Of a stretch of DNA of 8,116 bases, positions 1 through 7,272 are shown in pieces. The DNA lies in the NCBI GenBank assembly GCA_002423075.1, contig DIUS01000064.1, forward strand, positions 1 through 8,116, given 5' to 3'. Position 1 is the stretch's first letter. Each line of letters opens with the position of its first letter. The position numbers and the translations under genes were made by a program. The notes under the pieces were generated by a model, which was given only the letters and a program-made list of their open reading frames with translations, ran no database searches and was not told the DNA's origin. The DNA is from Microbacteriaceae bacterium UBA6152. Its GTDB lineage: Bacteria > Actinomycetota > Actinomycetes > Actinomycetales > Microbacteriaceae.

Positions 1-21
1 ACCAAGCTGCGCCACAGCCCG
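1..21 (-). tRNA. tRNA-Pro, 5' portion only (runs off left edge)
   Basis: Read on the minus strand from base 21 to base 1, the sequence begins CGGGCTG (acceptor 5' strand), TG (positions 8-9), GCGC (D-stem 5' strand) and AGCTTGGT (D loop with the invariant A14 and G18-G19). This is the usual 5' end of bacterial proline tRNAs, which are among the few that start with C1. The anticodon and 3' half lie outside the window, so the isoacceptor cannot be told. The initiator tRNA also starts with C1, but the GCGC D-stem and AGCTTGGT loop fit proline better. The gene points away from the jet operon, so its 5' side faces the operon, whereas most islands insert at tRNA 3' ends. The assignment rests on 21 bases. 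Confidence 0.82.
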
Positions 22-48
22 TGGCTGTGCCCATGGGCACGAGGAGAG

Positions 49-76
49 AGTCTAGCGCGTTGGGGGCCGGGGTCGG
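49..76 (-). promoter_or_regulatory. Candidate promoter for tRNA-Pro
   Basis: On the minus strand a TAGACT hexamer (plus-strand 49-54) fits the TAnnnT form of an actinobacterial -10 element. A weak -35 candidate, CCGACC (71-76), sharing only the GAC core with TTGACA, lies 16 bases upstream. Initiation about 6-7 bases after the -10 would give a precursor leader of roughly 20 bases before the tRNA 5' end at base 21, a normal distance for a tRNA gene. The call is from position and consensus only. Confidence 0.4.
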
Positions 77-102
77 TGCATCTCGTGCAACGGGCCCGCT
101 GG

Positions 103-405
103 TCAGAACGGGGTCTGTGGCGGGCATAACGCGTCTTGCGGCCGACTCGGCTCGGTGAGTCCGAACTGCGCGGTGAGAGCATCCGTCGCCGCAATGGGCC
201 CACCGCGACCCGAAGGCGGCGGGCCCCGCGCCAGCCACACGGCGGCGAGCACGTCGATGTCACCCGGAGCTGGCCCGGACTCACCAGAGCGACGCCCTAC
301 CCACTCGACGGCGAGCAATGTAGCGTCGGACCGTTCTGCGATCGGTCGCGCCTCACCTGCGTCCAGGTACCAGAACGACCATCGATGCTGTGTGTCTGCG
401 CTCAC
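103..405 (-). pseudogene. Possible 3' remnant of a minus-strand gene, unrecognised
   Basis: A minus-strand frame ends at a TGA at 103-105 and is open well into the antisense of the operon's first gene. From a possible GTG at 405 it would encode 100 residues. The part outside the operon reads like a real protein (for example RWSFWYLDAGEARP, then IDVLAAVWLARGPPP). By eye, third codon positions are about 65-75% G or C in the sampled stretches. I see no ribosome-binding site near the GTG, and an intact gene starting there would leave only about 18 bases between divergent starts. The simplest reading is the C-terminal part of an older chromosomal gene, cut when the operon arrived. It could equally be a chance open frame in GC-rich DNA. 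No family is recognised. The rest of the 22-423 stretch holds the tRNA promoter and nothing else I can support. Confidence 0.28.
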
Positions 406-423
406 CAATACGCTAGCGATGAC

Positions 424-1848
424 ATGGAACTCGATGACATCGATCGGCTCTGGGAACGACACCCCGCCTGGCGACTCATGCGTGCCCGCAATGCACCTCT
501 CGTGCTGTCGTTCCTCGGCGGCTACTTCATCGACAACAACCGGGGCGCCGCCCCCTCCAGTCAGCTTGTGACAGCACTCGACGACTTTCTCTATGACCTG
601 CACCGCTCCGACCCCGATCGATACACCGCAAGCCCAGAAACCTACCTTGACGATTGGTCGGCACCCGAGGCAGGGTGGCTGCGACGGTACTACCCTGTCG
701 GTTCAGACGAAGTTCACTACGAGGCGACGCCCGCCCTGCAGAAAGCGCACGGGTGGGTGGAGAGCCTGCGTGCTCGGTCATTCATCGGCACCGAGTCACG
801 ACTGCACACTGTCGTAGAGCTTCTGCGGCAGATCGTTCGCGGATCGGACGCGAACCCCGATAGCCGTATCGCCGAACTCGAGCGACGTCGGCTTGCTCTC
901 GACGTCGAGTTGGATGAGGCGCGTAAGGGCAACTTCACCGTGTTGAATGACGCTGCTCTTCGCGACCGCTACCAGCAGGCTGCCTCGACCGCCCGAGAAT
1001 TGCTGAACGACTTTCGCGAAGTCGAAGAAAACTTTCGGATGCTCGATCGTTCCGCTCGCGAGAAGATCGCGAGTTGGGAGAGAGGCAAAGGTGAGCTGCT
1101 CACGGAGTTAATCAGCAGCCGCACCGACATATCCTTCTCTGATCAGGGTCGCAGTTTCCAGGCATTCCATGACTACCTTCTCTCTGAGGGCAGTCAAGAT
1201 GAGCTCAACGAGTTGCTCGCGACGGTGCAGCGGATGCCCCAAATCGTGCCCGACCGACGATTGCGCTCCGTGCATCACGACTGGGCAGACGCCGCAGAAC
1301 GCACGCAAAAGACCGTTCGCGCCCTGTCGGAGCAGTTGCGCCGATTCCTCGACGACCAGCTGTGGATCGAAAACCGGCGGGTCTTGGACCTCGTGCGCCT
1401 GGTCGAAGGGGCGGCTCTCGCCGTGCGCGAGTCGCCGCCGAGAGAACTCGGTCTCACCGTCGATGAACCGGGAGTGCCCCTCGGCCTTCCGCTCGAGCGA
1501 CCGCTCTACGACCCGCAGCCCGAAGCGGTCGTTGACAGCATGCTTTCGTCCGACGACATCGACATCGCCGAGCTCGACGACCTGTTGGCGCAGAAGTTCG
1601 TCGACACGGCGCGACTTGCCGACAATATTCGGGCGGTTGTGCCTCCCCGAACGACGGCTGCCCTCGACGAGATCATCGCGCTCTACCCCGTTCAGGACGG
1701 TGCTGCCGAGATACTCGGCTATCTGACTCTCAGCGATGGCGACATCACGATCGAGGTGGGCGACGTTGACATGACAATTGACTACACGGATTCTGCCGGC
1801 GAACACAAGCGAATGCGAATGCGAAAGGTCTCGGTCACTCGCGCATGA
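424..1848 (+). CDS. jetA: Wadjet protein JetA (DUF3375), kleisin-like subunit
   Basis: JetA is the kleisin-like (MukF-type) subunit that bridges the two JetC heads and carries JetB in the Wadjet SMC complex, which extrudes plasmid DNA in the cytoplasm. The 474-residue product matches the usual DUF3375 length of about 480. Visible family features are the N-terminal HPAWRLMRARNAPLVLSFL block (residues 13-31), the YLDDW...GWLRRYYP stretch near residues 75-95, and TESRLHTVVELLRQI from residue 123. A charged helical middle likely to form coiled coil follows, and then an acidic C-terminal part suited to a winged helix. I chose the ATG at 424 because MELDDIDRLWERHPAWR is where family members normally begin. 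An in-frame ATG at 385 and earlier ones would add unrelated sequence. No clear Shine-Dalgarno precedes 424. The stop overlaps the next start as ATGA. Family is near certain; the start is less so. Confidence 0.94.
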   Translation: MELDDIDRLWERHPAWRLMRARNAPLVLSFLGGYFIDNNRGAAPSSQLVTALDDFLYDLHRSDPDRYTASPETYLDDWSAPEAGWLRRYYPVGSDEVHYEATPALQKAHGWVESLRARSFIGTESRLHTVVELLRQIVRGSDANPDSRIAELERRRLALDVELDEARKGNFTVLNDAALRDRYQQAASTARELLNDFREVEENFRMLDRSAREKIASWERGKGELLTELISSRTDISFSDQGRSFQAFHDYLLSEGSQDELNELLATVQRMPQIVPDRRLRSVHHDWADAAERTQKTVRALSEQLRRFLDDQLWIENRRVLDLVRLVEGAALAVRESPPRELGLTVDEPGVPLGLPLERPLYDPQPEAVVDSMLSSDDIDIAELDDLLAQKFVDTARLADNIRAVVPPRTTAALDEIIALYPVQDGAAEILGYLTLSDGDITIEVGDVDMTIDYTDSAGEHKRMRMRKVSVTRA

Positions 1849-2438
1849 GAAGTCAGGACCAACAGGTGATCGCGAGCGCCATCATTCTGCTCATGCGGGA
1901 GGTCATCTATCGCGAGATACCATCCCACGAACAGGCGTGGCAGACTCTCGAACGACATCGCGCGGCCGTCGCCGATCACTTCGACGCCATCGGTATCGAC
2001 GTCGTCGTCGACGACGGCGAAGGCTACGCCTACCTCCGCACGCAAGAACCTGCAGACGGCGAGGAACCACTCCCTCGGCTCGTGCGGCGACGCAGCCTCA
2101 CCTACAACGTCAGTCTGTTGCTCGTACTGTTGCGCAAACGCATGGTTGAGTTCGAAGCAAGCGGAGAAGACGGCAAGCTTGTTCTCACGCGTGATCAGAT
2201 GGTCGAGATGTTGCGAGTCTTCCAAGAGTCGTCGAGTAATGAAGCGCGCATCGTCGACCAAGCAGATCGCACGATCACCCAGGTCAGCGAACTCGGCTTC
2301 TTGCGAGAGTTGCGCGGAGAACCCGGAACGTGGGAGGTGCGTCGAATTCTGAAGGCCTACGTCGACGCTCAGACACTCGGCGACTTCGCGAGCCGGCTTC
2401 GTGATTACGCCGGATGGGAGAAGGCGGACGCGCCATGA
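1845..2438 (+). CDS. jetB: Wadjet protein JetB (DUF4194), MukE/KITE-like subunit
   Basis: JetB is the small winged-helix (KITE/MukE-type) subunit that binds the JetA kleisin and helps hold DNA in the SMC complex. The 197-residue product has DUF4194 size and layout: an N-terminal helical segment (VIASAIILLMREVIY), a central WQTLERHRAAVADHFDAIGIDVVVD block, the acidic GEGYAYL stretch, a PLPRLVRRRSLTYNVSLLLVLLRKRM block at about residues 75-100, and a C-terminal GFLREL...WEVRRILKAYVDA region typical of the second winged helix. The start ATG at 1845 overlaps the jetA stop by four bases and no strong ribosome-binding site is nearby, so translation is probably coupled to jetA. Its own stop overlaps the jetC start in the same way. 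The assignment rests on these patterns and on gene order. Confidence 0.92.
   Translation: MRSQDQQVIASAIILLMREVIYREIPSHEQAWQTLERHRAAVADHFDAIGIDVVVDDGEGYAYLRTQEPADGEEPLPRLVRRRSLTYNVSLLLVLLRKRMVEFEASGEDGKLVLTRDQMVEMLRVFQESSSNEARIVDQADRTITQVSELGFLRELRGEPGTWEVRRILKAYVDAQTLGDFASRLRDYAGWEKADAP
2416..2424 (+). promoter_or_regulatory. Ribosome-binding site of jetC
   Basis: GGGAGAAGG lies inside the 3' end of jetB and ends 10 bases before the ATG at 2435. It supports that ATG over the in-frame ATG at 2414, which lies upstream of this site. Confidence 0.6.
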
Positions 2439-5400
2439 CCGACGTTCTCTTCTCCCGACTCGATACACCGTCACCCTCTCACCAGCGCACCGGGTACCGA
2501 CTACAGAGGGTCGAAGTTCTTAACTGGGGCACATTCGATAAGCATGTGTTCGCTCTTCAGCCCCAGGGGCAGACCTCGCTGCTCACGGGCGACATCGGAA
2601 GCGGCAAGTCGACGCTTGTCGATGCCATCACCACACTCCTGTTGCCCTCTCACCGCATCGCCTACAACAAGGCGGCTGGCGCCGACTCACGCGAGCGCAC
2701 TCTGCGTGGCTACGTCGAGGGGCACTACAAGTCTGAGCGCAACGAGACCACGGGAGCGTCGCGGCCGATTGGCTTGCGCGACTCACGGTCGTACTCGGTC
2801 ATCCTCGGGGTGTTTGCCAACGAGGGTTACGGCGAACAGGTGACCATCGCACAGGTCTTCCACCAGAAGGATCGCACCGGCCAGCCCGACCGCTTCTTCG
2901 TCACCGCGAGCGAGACCCTCTCGATCAATCACGACTTCACTGACTTCGGTTCAGACCTGAAAGCCCTCCGGGCGAGGCTTCGCTCTCGCGGCGCAGAGAT
3001 CGAGAACACGTTCCCTGATTACCACCGACACGTGCGACGACTTCTCGGAATCAGATCTGAGCAGGCGATGGAACTGTTCCATCAGACCGTCTCGATGAAG
3101 TCAGTGGGTGATCTCAACACCTTTGTTCGCGATCATATGCTTGAGCCCACCGACGCCAACGGGCGGGTGCGGGCCGTTGTCGACCATTTCGACGACCTGG
3201 TGAAAGCACATGAGGCCGTGCGCACCGCCACTGAGCAGCTGTCTGTACTCACGCCCCTCGTCGCCGCCGCCGACCGGTACGACGACGCCACCAGCCGCCA
3301 CACGGCGCTCACCGATCAGCGCAGTGCCGTTGCCCCGTACATGGCAGAACGTGTGCGGGAACTGCTCTCACGCGACATCGCCGCGCGAACACAAGAGATC
3401 GCCGAACTCGAAACGCGTTCGGCCAGCATCGCCCGAGCTCGTGAAGCGCTCGTGCCTCTTCGAGATCGGCTGCAGCTTCAGAGGGCGGGAGTAGGTGGCG
3501 ACCGACTGCACGCCCTCGATGCCGAGATACGACGCGCGAGCGACGAGCGGGATGATCGGGCCGAGCGGCGACGGCGGTACGAAATTTTGGTGGCGGATGC
3601 CCGACTCGACCCCGTCCACGATGCTGATCAGTTTCGCGCCCGCGTCGACGAGTCTGAGCGGCGACGAGAGCGCCTCGACGTGCAACGGGCCGCGCTGACC
3701 GATCGCCGCGAACCACTCATCGAACAACGCTCTGAGCTGCGGCGAGCCCGCGACGCCATCGAGATCGAGATCGAAAGCCTGCGCTCGCGCCGCAACAGCC
3801 TGCCCGCCGACCTCGACCGGGTACGGCGGGCCGTCTGTGACGCTCTGTCACTCGGCGAAGATGACATTCCCTTTGCCGCAGAACTGCTTGATGTGCGCGC
3901 AACCGACACAGAGTGGCGCGGCGCCACCGAGAGAGTTCTCCGCGGCTTTGCGCTGACCCTGCTCGTGCCGCAGCAGCACTACCCCGACGTTTCTCGGTGG
4001 GTCAATGACAACCACCTGAACGCACGTCTGGTGTACGCGCGCGTTGCCGAACGGAGAGTGCGTGCCGTGCCGACCGCGCACACCGGGCGGCGACTGATTG
4101 ACGTGATCGACATCGAGCAGGGCCGGTTTGCTGACTACCTCAGCGCCGAACTGGCACGACGCGCCGATCATGTGCTCGCAGCATCCGTCGACGAGCTTCG
4201 TCGCGAAGACCGCGCGGTGACTCTCGAAGGCCTCGTACGTGACGGCGACCGCCACGAGAAAGATGACCGACGTCGTGCCGCGGATCCACGCTCGTGGGTG
4301 CTGGGCCGCGGAAGCGAGCAGAAAGTCGCGGCTCTCCTCGACGAAAGCCGTCGACACAGTTCGGAGCTGGACCGTCTCGACGCTGCGCTACGCTCACTCG
4401 ACGGTGAGGTGGAGGAGTTGGCAAACCTCGGTCACACGCTCGCCGCATTGGGCGAATACCGTTCGTGGACAGACATCGACTCCGAGCAGGCCGCTGCCAC
4501 CCTCGAATCTCTGCGCGCAGAGCAGGAGCTACTGGTGGCAGGGTCTCGAGAACTCATCGCCCTTGATGCGCGCCTGGCAGAGGTGGAGGCAGAGGACTCT
4601 CAGCTTGCGCGTGACGCCGACGAAGTCGCAGGCCGCAGAGGCGCCGCACGCGAGGCAGTGTCGAACATGACCGCGCGCGACAATGCTGAGGCTGAAGCCT
4701 TGCGCATTATGGGAACAGAAGTGATCGAGCTCGCTCGCTCACACTACCCAGCACTCACCGAGAGCGACGCGAAGCTCACAGTGAGCACGGTTGAGGATTG
4801 CGATCGACTTCGCATCACACTCACGGAGGACCTCACTGCCGCGCGAGACAGAGTGCAGCGGGAGCTGAACGGCTACATCACGAGCATCCAGCAGCAGATG
4901 GGGGAATTCCTGCGTAGGTGGCCCGCTCTCCGCGCGGAGTTGGACGCTGACGTTCGCGCGATCTCTGCGTTTCGGTCACTTCACGAAACTGTTCTCCGCG
5001 ACGATCTGCCCCGATTCGAAGCCGAGTTCCGGCACCAACTCACCACCAACGCAGTGCGTGAGCTTGCGCAATTCAATGCCTGGCTGCGCCGCGAAGCCGA
5101 CGAGATACGAACACGGGTCGACGTCATCAACGAGGCACTTGCCGCCATCGACTACAACCCGGGGCGCATCATCGTGCTCGTCGCCGAACCCACCGTCAAT
5201 CACGACGTCAAACAGTTCCGCGCCGATCTGCGCGACGCGACGAGCGGCGCGCTCGAGGCGGACGATGGAACAGTTGACGCCGAGCGTCGATTCGAGCAGA
5301 TCCGTCACCTCATAGAACGATTCAAAGGTCGGGACGGCCATGCTGACAGCGACCGCGTGTGGCTGAAGCGAGTCACGGACGTGCGCAACTGGTACACCTT

Positions 5401-5806
5401 CGCGGCGAGCGAGCAGGATCGTCGCACGGGAGAAGAGTTCGAGCACTACACCGACTCTGACGGCAAGTCGGGGGGCCAGAAAGAGAAGCTCGCCTACACG
5501 ATCTTGGCCGCCTCGCTCGCCTATCAGTTTGGTCTCGAATGGGGTGTCGAGAAGTCGCGCGACTTCAGATTCGCCGTGATCGACGAGGCCTTCGGTCGAG
5601 GCTCAGACGCGTCAACCCGCTACGCACTCGACCTCTTTGCCAAGCTCGGGCTGCAGTTGCTGATCATCACTCCGCTGCAGAAGGTACACATCATAGAGCC
5701 GTATGTCAGCACGATCGGGTTCGTTGACAACCCCACCGGTTCTGCCTCGCGGGTACACACACTGACCATTGAGGAGTTTCGAGAGCGACAGCGGTCATCA
5801 CCGTGA
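2435..5806 (+). CDS. jetC: Wadjet protein JetC, SMC-like ATPase (MukB/SbcC type)
   Basis: JetC is the SMC motor of Wadjet. Two copies bind ATP between their heads and drive loop extrusion on circular DNA. The 1123-residue product has the full SMC layout. An N-terminal head contains Walker A GDIGSGKST (residues 52-60, lysine 58). A coiled-coil arm rich in Arg/Glu/Leu runs from about 250 to 470. A hinge-like globular part spans roughly 470-625 (including RATDTEWRGATERVL and HLNARLVYARVAERR). A returning arm runs to about 950. The C-terminal head has the SGGQKEKLA signature (from residue 1012) and Walker B FAVIDEAFGRG (from residue 1046, D1050 and E1051). There is no CxxC zinc hook, which sets it apart from true SbcC/Rad50 and fits the COG4913 MukB-like group. 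ATG 2435 overlaps the jetB stop (ATGA) and has a good ribosome-binding site. All motifs for ATP hydrolysis are intact. Confidence 0.95.
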   Translation: MTDVLFSRLDTPSPSHQRTGYRLQRVEVLNWGTFDKHVFALQPQGQTSLLTGDIGSGKSTLVDAITTLLLPSHRIAYNKAAGADSRERTLRGYVEGHYKSERNETTGASRPIGLRDSRSYSVILGVFANEGYGEQVTIAQVFHQKDRTGQPDRFFVTASETLSINHDFTDFGSDLKALRARLRSRGAEIENTFPDYHRHVRRLLGIRSEQAMELFHQTVSMKSVGDLNTFVRDHMLEPTDANGRVRAVVDHFDDLVKAHEAVRTATEQLSVLTPLVAAADRYDDATSRHTALTDQRSAVAPYMAERVRELLSRDIAARTQEIAELETRSASIARAREALVPLRDRLQLQRAGVGGDRLHALDAEIRRASDERDDRAERRRRYEILVADARLDPVHDADQFRARVDESERRRERLDVQRAALTDRREPLIEQRSELRRARDAIEIEIESLRSRRNSLPADLDRVRRAVCDALSLGEDDIPFAAELLDVRATDTEWRGATERVLRGFALTLLVPQQHYPDVSRWVNDNHLNARLVYARVAERRVRAVPTAHTGRRLIDVIDIEQGRFADYLSAELARRADHVLAASVDELRREDRAVTLEGLVRDGDRHEKDDRRRAADPRSWVLGRGSEQKVAALLDESRRHSSELDRLDAALRSLDGEVEELANLGHTLAALGEYRSWTDIDSEQAAATLESLRAEQELLVAGSRELIALDARLAEVEAEDSQLARDADEVAGRRGAAREAVSNMTARDNAEAEALRIMGTEVIELARSHYPALTESDAKLTVSTVEDCDRLRITLTEDLTAARDRVQRELNGYITSIQQQMGEFLRRWPALRAELDADVRAISAFRSLHETVLRDDLPRFEAEFRHQLTTNAVRELAQFNAWLRREADEIRTRVDVINEALAAIDYNPGRIIVLVAEPTVNHDVKQFRADLRDATSGALEADDGTVDAERRFEQIRHLIERFKGRDGHADSDRVWLKRVTDVRNWYTFAASEQDRRTGEEFEHYTDSDGKSGGQKEKLAYTILAASLAYQFGLEWGVEKSRDFRFAVIDEAFGRGSDASTRYALDLFAKLGLQLLIITPLQKVHIIEPYVSTIGFVDNPTGSASRVHTLTIEEFRERQRSSP

Positions 5807-6963
5807 GCGACCCCGATCGTTGGACAACACCGGCGGATATTACGGCCTCAGTACGGCGACGATGGACCGATGGAGAACTCCTCCGCTCCTTCGTCGGCGG
5901 GAGCGCCTTCCCCCGCATCGATATACCGCTTCGCGGGCCCCGCGCGGCAGATCTAGGAACACACTTCGATGAGGCTCGTGCGTGGGCCGACGGGGTGAGG
6001 ACCGCATCGCGAAACGGTCGCGCCTTCGAGGTCGTGTATAGCTCGATCGGTGGCCGAATCTCAGGCGCAACTGACGTGCCCGCACGCGCTTTGGTCAGCA
6101 CATACGAACAGGCGTGGACGATACTTGGCACCGCGCGCGAAGCGACGACCTTTCGAGAGCTGATCGAGGCGTCGCACGGTGCTGCCCGTGCGTCTGCCTG
6201 GGCCTTGTCATCCCCCCTGGCCGCCATCACGCTCGCACCCGAGTGGCCAGCCGTGCTCGCGGCATACGCGTGGCTGGATTCGCACCGCGACTCAGGTTTC
6301 TATCTGCGTCACGTCAGCGCACCCGGTGTTGACACGAAGTTCATCGAGCGACATCGCCGAGTGCTCGCAGCCCTTCTGGACGTACCTGCGGGCAAAGGGC
6401 TCTTCGAGAGCGCTCTGGGGCTCGCGGCCAAGCCGCCGACTGTTCGACTTCGCTTTGACCCGGCCGTCTTTGGCTTTCCCGGAGACGTAACCGAGGCGGC
6501 ACTCAGAACGGATGAACTGCGCCGCGTTGACACGAGCGTGCGTCGCGCGATCATCGTGGAGAACGAGATCACCTATTTGAGCGTGCCCGTGATGCCAGGA
6601 AGCGTCGTTCTTTGGGGCAAAGGATACGACGTGGGCGAACTTGCCTCTCTGGAATGGCTTGCACTGGTTGACGTGGACTACTGGGGCGATCTCGACACCC
6701 ACGGTTTCGGCATTCTCAATCGGGTGCGCAAGCACCTTCCGCACGCACGATCTGTTCTCATGGACCGTGAAACGCTTCTCGCGCACGAGCCTCGGTGGGG
6801 CCACGACAGCAAGGCGACGAATGTGGCGCTGTCGAGGCTGACCACCGCCGAATCGGCACTGTATGCCGATCTCGTGAGTGACCGCTTCGGCCGCGCCGTG
6901 CAGCTCGAGCAAGAACGTATCGACTGGGAATGGGCACTACAGCGACTCGAGGCGATCGGGTGA
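5803..6963 (+). CDS. jetD: Wadjet nuclease JetD (DUF3322-DUF2220, Toprim, topo VI A-like)
   Basis: JetD is the effector: it joins the JetABC motor and cuts small circular DNA after extrusion, which removes plasmids. The 386-residue product has an N-terminal DUF3322 part (DRWTTPADI near residue 5, a W-rich helical region, and VDTKFIERH from residue 176) and a C-terminal DUF2220 Toprim part. Likely metal-binding acids are E253 in IIVENEITY and the D296/D298 pair in WGDLDTHGF, the expected Toprim E and DxD. The C-terminus keeps the family's LEQERIDWEW block (residues 368-377). The GTG start at 5803 overlaps the jetC stop (GTGA), giving tight coupling, and I see no strong independent ribosome-binding site. 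No terminator is evident after the stop. Domain order and residues are seen; the cutting role is known for characterised homologues and is inferred here. Confidence 0.94.
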   Translation: MSDPDRWTTPADITASVRRRWTDGELLRSFVGGSAFPRIDIPLRGPRAADLGTHFDEARAWADGVRTASRNGRAFEVVYSSIGGRISGATDVPARALVSTYEQAWTILGTAREATTFRELIEASHGAARASAWALSSPLAAITLAPEWPAVLAAYAWLDSHRDSGFYLRHVSAPGVDTKFIERHRRVLAALLDVPAGKGLFESALGLAAKPPTVRLRFDPAVFGFPGDVTEAALRTDELRRVDTSVRRAIIVENEITYLSVPVMPGSVVLWGKGYDVGELASLEWLALVDVDYWGDLDTHGFGILNRVRKHLPHARSVLMDRETLLAHEPRWGHDSKATNVALSRLTTAESALYADLVSDRFGRAVQLEQERIDWEWALQRLEAIG

Positions 6964-7029
6964 AGGCGATCGACGGCTGAGCCGACCTTGTGTGGGGGCC
7001 CGCGATCGCACAAAGGAACGACGGCCACG

Positions 7030-7233
7030 TTGCGCTGGCTTGCCGTCGCGGGCGGGGTCGTTCTCATCGTGGGAGTCACAGCCCACGTGGTGGTGACCCT
7101 CGCCGATGCCACGGGCTTCGCGCGCGCCAACGCCTGCCAGCTCGAGTGCGCCTTCCGACGACGTGACGGGTCGCGCGCAGTGTCGGTCGGATCGCCCTGT
7201 GCGTTTCTCGCCGCCGTCGCCCTCGCGCTCTGA
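7030..7233 (+). CDS. Small putative membrane protein, unrecognised
   Basis: A frame from a TTG at 7030 to a TGA at 7231-7233 encodes 67 residues. It opens with a hydrophobic segment (RWLAVAGGVVLIVGVTAHVVV), then a short polar part with two cysteines (NACQLEC), and ends in a second hydrophobic run (CAFLAAVALAL). GC at third positions is high throughout, as expected for a real gene here. A purine-rich AAAGGAA at 7012-7018 lies 11 bases before the TTG. The same frame opens earlier at a TTG at 6988, but that would add a polar stretch before the membrane segment and lacks a ribosome-binding site. I recognise no family. It could be a shortened relic of a larger membrane protein. It lies 66 bases after jetD on the same strand, with no visible terminator between, but its GC content resembles the right flank more than jet. 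Confidence 0.4.
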   Translation: MRWLAVAGGVVLIVGVTAHVVVTLADATGFARANACQLECAFRRRDGSRAVSVGSPCAFLAAVALAL

Positions 7234-7272
7234 ATCGACGAGACTGCTCAGTCACACGAAGGGCTGACCGCG

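Noticed and set aside
136..423. A long N-terminal extension of JetA from upstream in-frame ATGs (136 or 385).
   Set aside because: The extension is Arg/Pro/Cys-rich and unlike the family, whose members start close to the HPAWRL block; the ATG at 424 gives the expected length.
1108..1806. Long minus-strand open frame inside jetA, and similar ones antisense to jetB, jetC and jetD.
   Set aside because: They lie opposite strongly supported genes and are the antisense open frames expected in GC-rich coding DNA.
2435..5806. JetC as a true SbcC/Rad50 repair nuclease subunit.
   Set aside because: No CxxC zinc hook is present and the neighbours are DUF3375, DUF4194 and DUF2220 proteins, with no SbcD/Mre11 nuclease.
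6950..7009. Repeated GGCGATCG-type words around the end of jetD (6950-6958, 6964-6972, 7002-7009) as possible attachment repeats.
   Set aside because: The word is short and GCGATCG recurs elsewhere in the window (for example near 338), so it is not evidence of an island end.
6986..7016. Imperfect inverted repeat CCTTGTG / CACAAAGG after jetD as a transcription terminator.
   Set aside because: The stem has a bulge, the loop is about 16 bases, and no T-run follows; the second arm overlaps the purine-rich site of the next small gene.
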